Origin: Xanthobacteraceae bacterium
GTDB lineage: Bacteria > Pseudomonadota > Alphaproteobacteria > Rhizobiales > Xanthobacteraceae
NCBI GenBank assembly: GCA_030037885.1
Contig: JASHPU010000220.1
Location: 1-43,213 of the forward strand
Length of the DNA: 43,213 bases
Direction of reading: 5' to 3'
Shown here: positions 25,075 to 33,338 of the stretch, in pieces
Numbering within the stretch: the stretch's first letter is position 1
Layout of the letters: every line of letters starts with the position of its first letter
Translations under genes and position numbers: made by a program
The notes under the pieces: model-generated
What the model was told of the DNA's origin: nothing
Databases searched by the model: none
Seen by the model: the letters and a program-made list of their open reading frames with translations, nothing else

Positions 25075-25095
25075 CGTGCTTCCCCGGTGCTTCCC
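25075..25095. other. Right integrase arm-type sites
   Basis: CGTGCTTCCC (25075-25084) and GGTGCTTCCC (25086-25095) repeat with the same 11-nt period as the left pair, and 21 bp (25076-25096) are identical to 17509-17529. They stand 69 nt inside attR and in the same orientation as the left sites. Confidence 0.65.
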
Positions 25096-25164
25096 AAGGC
25101 CGCGATCTCGGCTGACCGTGCGAATGTATGAGTTTGAAAGTGTGCCCGTTTTCAACTCGTTAGC

Positions 25165-25242
25165 TGGTCGGAGCGGCGAGATTTGAACTCGCGACCCCCA
25201 GTCCCCCAGACTGGTGCGCTAACCGGGCTGCGCTACGCTCCG
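25165..25242 (-). tRNA. tRNA-Pro (anticodon GGG), integration target
   Basis: A complete 78-nt cloverleaf with encoded CCA: acceptor CGGAGCG/CGCTCCG, D stem GCGC/GCGC, anticodon stem CCAGT/ACTGG with loop CTGGGGG (anticodon GGG), T stem GCGAG/CTCGC with loop TTCAAAT. Its 3' 45 nt form attR (25165-25209) of the element. The gene stays intact after integration because the element supplies the same bases. Confidence 0.95.
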
Positions 25243-25254
25243 ATGCTGCGCCGG

Positions 25255-25283
25255 ACTATAGTAATCCGGTGGGAAACGCGCAA
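25255..25283 (-). promoter_or_regulatory. Predicted promoter of tRNA-Pro
   Basis: On the minus strand, -35 TTGCGC (25278-25283) and -10 TATAGT (25255-25260) are 17 nt apart, 12 nt before the tRNA. It lies outside the element, so tRNA expression does not depend on it. Confidence 0.6.
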
Positions 25284-25310
25284 CACGCGGTGCGCCGACG
25301 CGTGTCGCGG

Positions 25311-26594
25311 CTAAGCGGCATACGAAACGGCCGCGGCGTCGTCGAACCTGCGGTCGTCGCTGGCGGCCGAGCGCCGGCGGCAGGCGTTGATGGTGGCTGC
25401 CGTGAGGCCCCAGACCACGCCGAGCAGCAGAAAGAAGTGGCGCCAGTGGTCGGTGTCGACGATGAAGCCTTCGAAGACTTCGCCGACGAAGGCCGCATAG
25501 GCGGCGATCAGATAAGCCTGCCACGGCGTTGCAATGATCGCGGCGCGAAGCCCGATCGCCAGCGTGACCAGGACCAGCGTCAGATAGGCGGCACCGCCGA
25601 GCCAGCCGTAGACCAAAAAGCCCTGCATGTAGACGTCGTGCTGTTGGGCGCCGAAAATGCGGCTGAACTCGAACGGACCGAGCCCGTTCGGGTGGTCGAG
25701 AATTTGGCCGAGCGCCAGGCGCTGTTCCCAGAATCGGCCGCCCGGACCGATGTCGTAGGGCTGGATCGCCTTGGCGCGCTCGACAAAGAGATCGCGCACT
25801 GAATCGATCGAGATCAGCGCGGCGACGACGAGCGCCACCGCCAAGGCGGCGCCGATGCCGAACAGCACGATGCGGGTGCGCATGCGCGGCTCGGGCATGA
25901 CGGCGAATAAAAGCGCCGCGGCGATGACCGCGGAGACGGCAAAATGCATCCAGGCGCCGCGTGAAAAGCTCAGGAACAGGCCGCCCAACAGCACCGCGGC
26001 GATGAGCAGGCCGCCGACGCGGACGCCGCGGGTCATCAGGCCGATGATCAGAACGAGCAGCGGGAAAATCAGGAACGGCCCGAACACGTTGGGGTCCTTG
26101 AAGGTGGCGCTGACCCGGTCGTTGTCGAGAAAAATGTCGTAGTGCGGGACGAGGTGAAAGAACCCGGCGTAACCGGCCGCCGCCGCGATCAGTGCGGCCA
26201 GCAAATAGCCACGGCGCAGAATTTTCAGGCGGGCGGCGTCGCCGGTACAGAACAGACAGGCGAACAGGATGGCGGCGATGCCGAGATAGATCGAGGTGCC
26301 GTCATATTGAATCGTGACGCGTTGATCGGGGACCCGGGTCAAACAAAACAGGCCACCGATCAGCCAGACGATCAGCAATATCAAGAGCGGCACGAGCTTG
26401 CGGTCGAACGGCACGCGCGCGGCAACGCAGGCCAGCAGCAGCGCGAGCATCATGCCGTCGTGCGGCGACGGCTCGATGAAGGCGATCGAGCTCAGCGCCA
26501 GCGTGATGAACAGTGTGACGTTGAGGAGTCGCTGTGCCAGCGCAGAGCCGGCCGTGCGGTCGTCAGTGCTATCAAATCCGACCGGCCGGTTCAT
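25311..26594 (-). CDS. O-antigen ligase / polymerase family membrane protein
   Basis: The 427-residue protein has about 10-12 membrane helices and the Wzy_C/WaaL hallmark FLSFSRGAWMHFAVSAVIAA in the middle, followed by a periplasmic loop with a Wzy_C-type QRLALGQILDHPNGLGPFEF pattern. It would polymerise or ligate a surface glycan at the periplasmic face. ATG 26594 is the true start: the longer frame to 26696 reads through a dispersed repeat (SFPRKRES-type peptide). It is downstream of the WcaJ-like gene. Confidence 0.85.
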   Translation of the reverse strand: MNRPVGFDSTDDRTAGSALAQRLLNVTLFITLALSSIAFIEPSPHDGMMLALLLACVAARVPFDRKLVPLLILLIVWLIGGLFCLTRVPDQRVTIQYDGTSIYLGIAAILFACLFCTGDAARLKILRRGYLLAALIAAAAGYAGFFHLVPHYDIFLDNDRVSATFKDPNVFGPFLIFPLLVLIIGLMTRGVRVGGLLIAAVLLGGLFLSFSRGAWMHFAVSAVIAAALLFAVMPEPRMRTRIVLFGIGAALAVALVVAALISIDSVRDLFVERAKAIQPYDIGPGGRFWEQRLALGQILDHPNGLGPFEFSRIFGAQQHDVYMQGFLVYGWLGGAAYLTLVLVTLAIGLRAAIIATPWQAYLIAAYAAFVGEVFEGFIVDTDHWRHFFLLLGVVWGLTAATINACRRRSAASDDRRFDDAAAVSYAA

Positions 26595-26598
26595 CTTC

Positions 26599-26668
26599 CG
26601 CTCGTCCCCGCGCAAGCGGGGACCCAGCTCTTTCCATTCCATGGATTCCCGCTTTCGCGGGAATGAGC
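26599..26668 (+). repeat. Dispersed twin-hairpin repeat (family C, copy 1)
   Basis: It starts CGCTCGTCCCCGCGCAAGCG and ends GATTCCCGCTTTCGCGGGAA, then TGAGC. It holds two successive hairpins of CCCGC-AAGCGGG type, separated by a variable segment. A second copy is at 40204-40277. Its translation gives the peptide SFPRKRES, often misannotated as coding. Confidence 0.85.
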
Positions 26669-26692
26669 TGACTTCACCACCGTCGAGCGTGC

Positions 26693-28231
26693 TCAATACG
26701 CGCTCTCCAAATTTAGGAGCGCGAACGGTGTGCGCGCCAGAATATGGACGTCGAACAGGATCGACCAGTTTTCGATGTAATAGAGGTCGTGCTCGACGCG
26801 ACGCTGGATTTTTTCCTGGCTGTCGGTCTCGCCGCGCCAGCCGTTAATCTGCGCCCAGCCGGTGATGCCCGGCTTGACGCGATGGCGGGCGAAATAGCCG
26901 TCGACCGCCTCGTCATAGATGCGGTTCTCGGCCTTGGCGTGCATTGCATGCGGCCGCGGGCCGACCAGCGACAGATTGCCGGCGAACACCACGTTGAACA
27001 GCTGCGGCAGTTCGTCGAGGCTGGTCTTGCGGATGAAGCGGCCGACCCGGGTCACCCGCGGATCGTTCTTGCTGACCAGGCGCCGTGCGGTGGCATCGGT
27101 CGCCTCGACGTACATCGAGCGGAACTTGTAGACCTCGATCAGCTCGTTGTTGAAACCGTAGCGGCGCTGCTTGAACAGTACCGGCCCCTTGCTGTCGAGC
27201 TTTATGGCGAGCGCCACCAGCGCCATGATCGGTGCGACGCCGACGAGCGCCAGCGCGCCGACGATTTTGTCGAACAGCCATTTCATCACCACGTCCCAAT
27301 CGGCGATCGGCTTGTCGAAAATGTCGATCACCGGGACGTTGCCGATGTACGAATAGGAACGCGGGCGGAAGCGCAGCTTGTTGCTGTGCGCGGACAGCCG
27401 GATGTCGACCGGCAGCACCCACAGCTTCTTGAGCATCTGCAGGATGCGCGCCTCGGCCGAGATCGGCAGCGAAAAGATCACGAGATCGACCCGGGTGTGG
27501 CGGGCGAATTCGACCAGATCGTCGACGGTGCCGAGCTTTTGCGCGCCCTCGCGGTTTAACGGGCTGCGGGCCTCGCCGCGGTCGTCGAACACGCCGATGA
27601 CGCGCACGTCGGAATCGCGTTGCGCGGCGAGCGAGGAAATCAGCGACTCGCCGTTCTTGTCGGCGCCGATTACGACGGTGCGGCGGTCGAGCCGGCCTTC
27701 CCGAGTCCAGCGTCGTACCAGCAGGAACAGCGCGCGGCGGAAGCCGATCAGGGTGCAAAGGCCGAGCACATAGAAGCCGCCAAGCCAGACGCGCGAGAAC
27801 TGATCGCCGGCCTTGGCGAAGAACGACACGCTGATGGCGATGAGAAAGACCACCGACCACGCCGAAGCGAGCCGCATGTATTGCTTCTCGTGGCCGCGAA
27901 ACGCCTGAATCTGATAAATGTCGGCGGCCTGGAAGGCGAACATCGCCATGAGCGCGATGCCGGCAATCGCCCCGACATAGCGCCAGGCAAAGCTTTCGGA
28001 CGGCACCACGTAAGCAAGATAGACGGCAAAGCCGACCAATGCGACGAGGGCGATCTCGACGAGCCGCACCGTGCCGGCAACCACGATCGGCGAGTAGCCG
28101 CGTCGCAACGGCTGCGCTGCGACGTTGAGCGCTGTTGCGGAAAGCTGAGGAGTTTTTCGCGCATGCGGCGCTGCCGCGGCCGCCGTGGCGGCGGCCGAGT
28201 CGAACATCATGCTGCGCTCGGGACTCGACAT
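26693..28231 (-). CDS. Undecaprenyl-phosphate glucose phosphotransferase (WcaJ/ExoY-like)
   Basis: This polyprenyl-phosphate hexose-1-phosphate transferase (512 residues) would start glycan assembly by loading the first sugar on undecaprenyl phosphate. Four N-terminal helices (about 60-190) are followed by a CoA-binding-like domain ([20 protein letters not shown]) and the catalytic Bac_transf domain: [48 protein letters not shown], then [15 protein letters not shown]. Sugar specificity (glucose) is inferred from overall similarity to the WcaJ group. The N-terminus is Ala-rich. Confidence 0.9.
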   Translation of the reverse strand: MSSPERSMMFDSAAATAAAAAPHARKTPQLSATALNVAAQPLRRGYSPIVVAGTVRLVEIALVALVGFAVYLAYVVPSESFAWRYVGAIAGIALMAMFAFQAADIYQIQAFRGHEKQYMRLASAWSVVFLIAISVSFFAKAGDQFSRVWLGGFYVLGLCTLIGFRRALFLLVRRWTREGRLDRRTVVIGADKNGESLISSLAAQRDSDVRVIGVFDDRGEARSPLNREGAQKLGTVDDLVEFARHTRVDLVIFSLPISAEARILQMLKKLWVLPVDIRLSAHSNKLRFRPRSYSYIGNVPVIDIFDKPIADWDVVMKWLFDKIVGALALVGVAPIMALVALAIKLDSKGPVLFKQRRYGFNNELIEVYKFRSMYVEATDATARRLVSKNDPRVTRVGRFIRKTSLDELPQLFNVVFAGNLSLVGPRPHAMHAKAENRIYDEAVDGYFARHRVKPGITGWAQINGWRGETDSQEKIQRRVEHDLYYIENWSILFDVHILARTPFALLNLESAY

Positions 28232-28318
28232 GGTTTTCTACGCAACTCGGGTGACGGCAGGCGGACGTGCCGAACCCGCGTCATCGCCGCAACATAGTGA
28301 ACAAAGTTCAAAAATTGG

Positions 28319-29584
28319 TTAGGCGCATTGTCGGGCTTGCTGCATCGTCAGGGCGTCGCGGTAGGCGGCAACGCCGCCGTCCACCATGGCGTCGATGGTG
28401 AAATGGGCGCGAATCCGCGCTTGAAGGGTTTCGGCGGCGCGCATGAGCTGCGCCGGATCGGCCAAGGCGGCGCCAAGGGCTTTGGCCAGCGCCGGCGCGT
28501 CGTCTGGCGGGACGAGCCGAGAACTTTGCGGACCAAAGATTTCCGGAATGCCGCCGACCCGCGTGGCGATGATCGGCGTGCAAGCGGCGGCGGCTTCGAG
28601 AATGACATAGGGCAGCGATTCCGCCCGCGACGGCATGACCAGCATCCGGCCCATCGCAAACGCCGCGCGGGCCGGCACGTGGCCGACGAAGCGCGTCTGA
28701 TCCGCCACCTCAAGGCGCTTGCTCAAGTCTTTGAACTGAAGTGCGTCCGGGCCCTCGCCGGCAATGGTAGCGTGGACCATGCGGCCGGCGCGCTTGAGGA
28801 TCGCCAGCGCCTCGAGCAAAACGTCCAGCCCCTTCAACAGGCGCAGCTCGCCGATAAAGACGACGTCGCTTGCGTCCGGCGCAAGCGCAAGCGGCGCAAA
28901 CTCGGCTGTGCTGACGCCGTTGCAAACGACACGCACCGGGTTACGGGGCTGGACGATCGTGCGCGAGAACTCGGCGGCGGCGAAATTGCTTTCGAACAGA
29001 AAGAGATCGGTGCGGGCGCTCATCAGCCGTTCAAGCAGGCGGTAAAGGCCGCCGGCAAAGGTGCCGGGCGCGTAGACCAGGGTGCCGCCATGCGGGGTGC
29101 AAACGCGGATGGTGCCGTCGCGGCGCGGCGCAAGACGCACCAGGGCCGCGCCTTTGGCGCCGTGGCCGTGCAGGACGTCGGGAGCGATGGCCGCAATCCG
29201 CCGGGCGACCTGATAGACCGCGGCCAGGTCGCGCAGGCTGGGCTGCCGCGGGATCGCAATGCGCTCGATGCCGAAGGCAAGGTGCGGCGCAAGCTCTGCC
29301 AGCGCCGCTTCGGCGCGCGCGCCGCCGGTGGTGCTGTCGACGACGAGGCCGACGCGGTGGCCGCGCGCGACCTGGCCGCGCGCGACGTCGAGCACGTGCC
29401 GGAACAAGCCGCCGACCGGGGCGCGGAAGACGTGGAGAATCTTGAGACTTTTCGCGGGCGTGGCAGCCGGCTCGATCGCAGCTTTTGCCGCGCGCAGCGC
29501 GATGCCTGCACCGCTCTCCGCCGCGAAGTCCGCAGCCGCTGGCGGCGGCCGATCATCCAAAACTTCGGCCGAGAGGTCGGCCAT
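28319..29584 (-). CDS. GT4-family glycosyltransferase
   Basis: The 421-residue enzyme is a retaining GT-B glycosyltransferase. The N-terminal domain starts near residue 46 (LKILHVFRAPVGGLFRHVLD). The C-terminal domain shows VVFIGELRLLKGLDVLLEAL and the nucleotide-sugar motif PSRAESLPYVILEAAAACTP, then IIATRVGGIPE, with the E-x7-E signature of GT4. The donor and acceptor cannot be read from sequence. It is divergent from the Wzz-like gene and leftward with wcaJ, so it probably adds a sugar of the same polymer. Confidence 0.9.
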   Translation of the reverse strand: MADLSAEVLDDRPPPAAADFAAESGAGIALRAAKAAIEPAATPAKSLKILHVFRAPVGGLFRHVLDVARGQVARGHRVGLVVDSTTGGARAEAALAELAPHLAFGIERIAIPRQPSLRDLAAVYQVARRIAAIAPDVLHGHGAKGAALVRLAPRRDGTIRVCTPHGGTLVYAPGTFAGGLYRLLERLMSARTDLFLFESNFAAAEFSRTIVQPRNPVRVVCNGVSTAEFAPLALAPDASDVVFIGELRLLKGLDVLLEALAILKRAGRMVHATIAGEGPDALQFKDLSKRLEVADQTRFVGHVPARAAFAMGRMLVMPSRAESLPYVILEAAAACTPIIATRVGGIPEIFGPQSSRLVPPDDAPALAKALGAALADPAQLMRAAETLQARIRAHFTIDAMVDGGVAAYRDALTMQQARQCA

Positions 29585-29763
29585 GCGCGCGATCCGTCAA
29601 TTGCGAGCAAGACGTTAAACCCGATTGAGACCGACCGCGGTTAAGAAATCCTCACACCGGCCATGGCGCGCGCCAGCGATGCGCCCGCTGCTTTAACCGG
29701 ATGGCAACCTTAATGGATTGTGATGGTCGCGCCTGTTGCTGTCGGTGCTTGGGAGTAAGGGCA
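29585..29763. promoter_or_regulatory. Divergent promoter region of the polysaccharide locus
   Basis: This 179-bp gap between divergent genes has several TTAA words: GTTAAACC (29614), GGTTAAG (29639), TTTAACCGG (29693) and CCTTAATGG (29708). They hint at a regulator binding site, but I cannot match a known consensus. No -35/-10 pair is convincing. Confidence 0.35.
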
Positions 29764-31860
29764 ATGAGCGTGGCGTCGCCGTCGCCGCGGACTTCGAGTT
29801 TGTTCAGCGACGCGGAATTCGATCTGCCCGCGCTGGGCGCGGCGTTGTGGCGCAAGAAGTGGAAGATCCTGCGGCCGACGCTTTTGATCGCGCTGATCAC
29901 GCTCGGCGTGGTGCAGGTGATCCCGGCCAAATATCAGTCGGAAGCGCGCCTCCTGGTCGAGGATCGCGACAACGTCTTTCTGCGTCCCGATGCCGACAAG
30001 GACGTGATCGACCGCAACGCGGTCGACGAAGTGGCGGTGACGAGCCAGGCCCAGCTCGTGCTGTCGCGCGACCTCGCCCAGGACGTGATCGCCAGGCTCA
30101 AGCTCGGCGCGCGGCCGGAATTCGATCCGGCGCTCAACGGCATTTCGCCGATCAAGGCGGTGCTCGGCGCGCTCGGCCTGATCAAAAATCCGCTGCGCAT
30201 GACGCCGCAGGAGAGAGTTCTCGAAGCCTATTACGACCGGCTCACCGTCTATCCGGTGGAGAAATCGCGCGTCATCGTCATCGACTTTCTGTCCGAAGAT
30301 CCGAAGCTCGCCGCCACCGTCGCCAACGCCGTCGCCGAGGCCTATCTGGTGCGCCAGCGCGCCGCCAAGCAGGAGCAGGCGCGTGCCGCCGTGCAATGGC
30401 TGTCCGGCGAGATCGAGACCATGCAGAAAAAGGTGGCGGACGCCGAAGCCAAGGTCGCCGCTTTCCGCGCCAATTCCAATCTGCTCGAAGGGCCGAACAA
30501 CATCACGCTGTCGGCGCAGGCGCTCGGCGACTTCAACGCCCAGATCGCCGCCGCGCGCGCGCAAAAGGCCGATGCCGAAGCCAAGGCGAAGATCATTCGC
30601 GAGATGCTGCGCTCCGGTCAATCGATCGAGGCCTCCGACATCGTCAATTCCGAACTGATCCGCCGGCTCTCGGAGCAGCGGGTGACGTTGCGCGCCGAGC
30701 TTGCCGAGCAGTCGTCGTCGCTCATGGACGGCCATCCGCGCATCAAGGAGCTGAAGGCACAGATCGCCGATCTCGACGGCCAGATCAGAGGCGAGGCGGC
30801 GCGGATCGCGCGCTCGTTCGACGCCGACGCCAAGATCGCCGACGCCCGCGTCGAGGCGCTGGCGGCGAATTTCGACCAGATCAAGAACCAGGCGGCGACC
30901 ACCAACGAGCGCGACGTGCAATTGCGCGTCTTGCAGCGCGAGGCCAAGTCGCAGCGCGATCTCTTGGAATCGTATCTCGCCAAGTACAGCGAGGCGACCG
31001 CGCGCGAGACGCTCAATGCGTCGCCGGCCGATGCCCGCGTGTTCTCGCGCGCCACGGTGTCGAACGTGCCGGCCTATCCGAAAAAGCTGCCGAGCGTGCT
31101 GATCGCCGCCGTGGCGACGCTGATGCTGTCGTGCGGCTTCGTGCTGACCAGGGAGCTTTTGAGCGCGCCGGGCGCGGCCATGCCGGTGCGCCGCGCGCCC
31201 GTCCGGGACGCTGCTGCGGCGCAGCCCGAGGCGACCGACAAGCCGAGCGCGGAGCCCGGCCGCGTCGCCGGCGCCCAAACCGGCGGTGTTGCCGACGTCG
31301 TGCAACGATTGCAGGGCGCCGGCGCCGGGCGAATCGCCGTGCTTGCAGCGGCGGCCGGGTTGGACAGCGGCGAGGCCGCGGTCAAACTGGCGCGCGCCCT
31401 TGCTACGGGCGGCCGCGTCGTCCTGGTCGGACTCGACCAGACCAAAAATTCCGCGGTCAAGGCGATATCCGATGCGTCGGCGCCAGGCCTTGCCGAATTC
31501 GCCGACGGCTCGGCCTCGTTCCGCGACATTATCGGCAAGGATCAGCTGTCGGCCGTCCATGTCATTGCGCCGGGGCGCGAGCCGAGCCGGCGCCTCGCGT
31601 TGTTGTCGTCGCCGCGGCTCGCCCCGGGCATGACCGCGCTGGCGCGCAGCTATGCTTACGTGGTGGTCGATGCCGGGCTCGCCGAGGGCGCCGACCTCGA
31701 GGCGATCGCTGAGATCGCCCCGCGCGCGGTCTTGCTCGCCACAGCGGACGCTCACGGCGCCACCGCAGCCGCGCACGAACGGCTCGTTGCCGCCGAGTTC
31801 GACGACGTTGTCGTGCTGACCGAGGGCCGCGCTGACGCCATCAGCGCCGAAGCCGCTTAA
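29764..31860 (+). CDS. Wzz/BY-kinase-like exopolysaccharide protein with degenerate kinase domain
   Basis: The 698-residue protein is of the Wzz/Wzc co-polymerase class controlling glycan chain length and export. Membrane helix 1 (about 37-53), a long periplasmic coiled-coil stretch (about 200-420) and helix 2 (about 441-465, SVLIAAVATLMLSCGFVLTR) are clear. The cytoplasmic part (about 510-690) resembles a BY-kinase but lacks the Walker A lysine: AVLAAAAGLDSGEAAVKLA instead of GxxGxGKT. Walker A' reads LVGLDQTK. Start ATG 29764 has a GGGAGTAAGGGCA upstream. A Tyr-rich tail is absent. Confidence 0.88.
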   Translation: MSVASPSPRTSSLFSDAEFDLPALGAALWRKKWKILRPTLLIALITLGVVQVIPAKYQSEARLLVEDRDNVFLRPDADKDVIDRNAVDEVAVTSQAQLVLSRDLAQDVIARLKLGARPEFDPALNGISPIKAVLGALGLIKNPLRMTPQERVLEAYYDRLTVYPVEKSRVIVIDFLSEDPKLAATVANAVAEAYLVRQRAAKQEQARAAVQWLSGEIETMQKKVADAEAKVAAFRANSNLLEGPNNITLSAQALGDFNAQIAAARAQKADAEAKAKIIREMLRSGQSIEASDIVNSELIRRLSEQRVTLRAELAEQSSSLMDGHPRIKELKAQIADLDGQIRGEAARIARSFDADAKIADARVEALAANFDQIKNQAATTNERDVQLRVLQREAKSQRDLLESYLAKYSEATARETLNASPADARVFSRATVSNVPAYPKKLPSVLIAAVATLMLSCGFVLTRELLSAPGAAMPVRRAPVRDAAAAQPEATDKPSAEPGRVAGAQTGGVADVVQRLQGAGAGRIAVLAAAAGLDSGEAAVKLARALATGGRVVLVGLDQTKNSAVKAISDASAPGLAEFADGSASFRDIIGKDQLSAVHVIAPGREPSRRLALLSSPRLAPGMTALARSYAYVVVDAGLAEGADLEAIAEIAPRAVLLATADAHGATAAAHERLVAAEFDDVVVLTEGRADAISAEAA

Positions 31861-31992
31861 CGGCGCCGTATTTTTGCCGGCCATCGGGGTGAATAAGCAA
31901 CGCAGGCGACGTTGCCCCCGTGCCTGCCAACGGCAAACAATTATCAACCTCGCATTTGAATAATCAGCCGGCAGAACGAAGAGGCGTCCATC

Positions 31993-33051
31993 GTGGCCGC
32001 ACTGAAACCGGCAATCATCCGCGGCGGGCTGGAATCGCTGTATTTCACCGGCGCGCATCGCGTGCTCAAGCGGCTGTTCGGCGGCGTCGGCGCCATTCTG
32101 ACGATGCACCACGTGCGGCCGCCGCGGCCAGGCCGGTTTCAGCCCAATCGGCTGCTCGAGATCACGCCGCGCTTCTTCAGCCGCGTGATCGCCGACCTGC
32201 GCCGCGCCGGGCTCGACATCGTCAGCCTCGACGAGATGCACCGCCGCCTGGTCGAGCGTGATTTTTCCCGGCGCTTTGTCTGTCTCACCTTCGACGACGG
32301 CTACCGCGACACGCTGCAGGTCGCATATCCGATGCTGAAAGCGGAGGGCGTGCCGTTTGCCGTCTATGTCGCGACCAGCTTTCCGGATCGGCTCGGCGAA
32401 TTGTGGTGGCTGGCGCTCGAAGCGGTGATCGACCGCAACAAGCGCATCGGGCTTGCCATCGAGGGCCGCAACCGCACCTTCGATTGCACCACACTCGCCG
32501 AGAAGCGATGGCTCTATGATGAGCTGTATTGGTGGCTGCGCGGCCGGCCGACCGAAGCCGAGCTGCGCGACGTGGTGCGCAATCTTGCTGGTTGCTACGG
32601 CGTCGATCTGGCGGCGTTCTGCAAGGATCTGTGCATGGACTGGGAGGAGCTGGCCGAGCTTGCCGCCGATCCGCTCGTCACCATCGGCGCCCACACCGTG
32701 AACCACCCGATGCTGGCGAAGCTGCCGGAAAAGTCCGCACGCTCCGAAATCGACCTGAGCCGCTCGGTGATCGAGGCGGCGCTGGCGACGCGGCCGGAGC
32801 ACTTGTCGTTCCCGGTCGGCGACCGCACCTCGGCCGGACCGCGCGAGTTCAAGATCGCCGCCGAGCTTGGCTTCAAGACCGCGGTGACGACGCGGCCCGG
32901 CGTGCTGTTCCCGCACCATGCCGAGCGACTGACCGCGCTGCCGCGCCTCTCGCTCAACGGCGAATACCAGCGCCTGCGCTACGTCCGCGTGCTGCTGTCC
33001 GGCGCGGCGACCGCGATGTGGAACGGCTTTCGGCGCGGCGAGGCGGCGTGA
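31993..33051 (+). CDS. Polysaccharide deacetylase family protein
   Basis: This 352-residue NodB-fold enzyme would remove acetyl groups from a glycan, probably the polymer made by this locus. Motif 1 is TFDDGYRD (catalytic and metal aspartates), motif 2 is GAHTVNHP (metal histidines), and motif 3 lies near LSFPVGDRT. A long insert between motifs 1 and 2 (about residues 125-230) is typical of exopolysaccharide deacetylases. The start is GTG 31993, with GAAGAGG 11 nt upstream. It follows the Wzz-like gene by 132 nt. Confidence 0.88.
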   Translation: MAALKPAIIRGGLESLYFTGAHRVLKRLFGGVGAILTMHHVRPPRPGRFQPNRLLEITPRFFSRVIADLRRAGLDIVSLDEMHRRLVERDFSRRFVCLTFDDGYRDTLQVAYPMLKAEGVPFAVYVATSFPDRLGELWWLALEAVIDRNKRIGLAIEGRNRTFDCTTLAEKRWLYDELYWWLRGRPTEAELRDVVRNLAGCYGVDLAAFCKDLCMDWEELAELAADPLVTIGAHTVNHPMLAKLPEKSARSEIDLSRSVIEAALATRPEHLSFPVGDRTSAGPREFKIAAELGFKTAVTTRPGVLFPHHAERLTALPRLSLNGEYQRLRYVRVLLSGAATAMWNGFRRGEAA

Positions 33052-33143
33052 ACAGGGTCAGGGATCAGGCATCAGGCATCAGGCATCAGGGATCAGCGTT
33101 GTTGTTGCTTCCTGATACCTGAGTCCTGATCCCTGTTCCCTGG
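33051..33143. repeat. Inverted repeat of ATCAG units between convergent genes (family B, copy 2)
   Basis: The left arm (33051-33090) has tandem GGCATCAG units; the right arm (33111-33143) is its approximate complement (CCTGATACCTGAGTCCTGAT). It sits between the deacetylase and the convergent DUF2842 gene and overlaps the latter's 3' end. It resembles the element at 10651-10743. Confidence 0.75.
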
Positions 33144-33338
33144 TCTCGACATCCACGCCACGATCGGCATGGCCGGCAACACCCAGCCGATGCCGGCGAT
33201 CACGTAATAGGCGATCGACAGAGCAGTGCTATCGTGAATGGCGGGGGCCTGTGCCAGCGCCATGGCGAGCAGCGCCCACACGACCACCAGCACCAGCAGC
33301 GCGATGGTGCCTAGAAATTTTCGCAGACGGATCGGCAT
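33093..33338 (-). CDS. DUF2842 family membrane protein
   Basis: The 81-residue protein has two membrane helices (GTIALLVLVVVWALLAMALA and SIAYYVIAGIGWVLPAMPIV) and the DUF2842 start MPIRLRKFLG. This small family is restricted to alphaproteobacteria and has no known function. The start at 33338 gives the conserved N-terminus; the longer frame to 33521 reads through repeat sequence. Its last residues (NRDQDSGIRKQQQR) come from repeat family B, so the C-terminus has been altered by the repeat. It is divergent from ctaA. Confidence 0.8.
   Translation of the reverse strand: MPIRLRKFLGTIALLVLVVVWALLAMALAQAPAIHDSTALSIAYYVIAGIGWVLPAMPIVAWMSRPGNRDQDSGIRKQQQR

Larger units (their letters stand above)
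24493..25164. other. Right-end noncoding region of the element
   Basis: It holds TGTAC boxes (24540, 24562, 24636), three imperfect direct repeats (24647-24840), a C/G-tract hairpin-like region (24897-24942), and the right integrase arm sites (25075-25095). Frames here are short, low-complexity and follow the repeats, so I do not call genes. Confidence 0.6.
17368..25209. mobile_element. Integrative element in tRNA-Pro(GGG), P4-satellite-like
   Basis: A 7.8-kb element is bounded by 45-bp identical direct repeats (17368-17412 and 25165-25209). They equal the 3' half of the tRNA-Pro gene from the anticodon loop to CCA. Gene order: tyrosine integrase, two unknowns, AlpA-like HTH, unknown, primase, helicase, relic primase segment, small membrane protein, resolvase (reverse), direct repeats. 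Most plus-strand genes overlap by 4-11 nt. I see no structural phage, terminase, relaxase or type IV secretion genes. A P4-like satellite or integrative replicon is the best reading. Confidence 0.88.

Noticed and set aside
24611-25186. 191-residue plus-strand frame at the right end of the element
   Set aside because: It translates the direct repeats and C/G tracts, and runs into the tRNA; composition is unlike the other element genes.
26595-26696. N-terminal extension of the O-antigen ligase
   Set aside because: It is translated repeat family C (SFPRKRES peptide); the membrane protein starts at 26594.
29710-32919. 1069-residue minus-strand frame across the polysaccharide genes
   Set aside because: It is antisense to two genes with clear family motifs, and its translation is Arg/Gly/Ala/His-rich low complexity, as expected for the opposite strand of GC-rich coding DNA.
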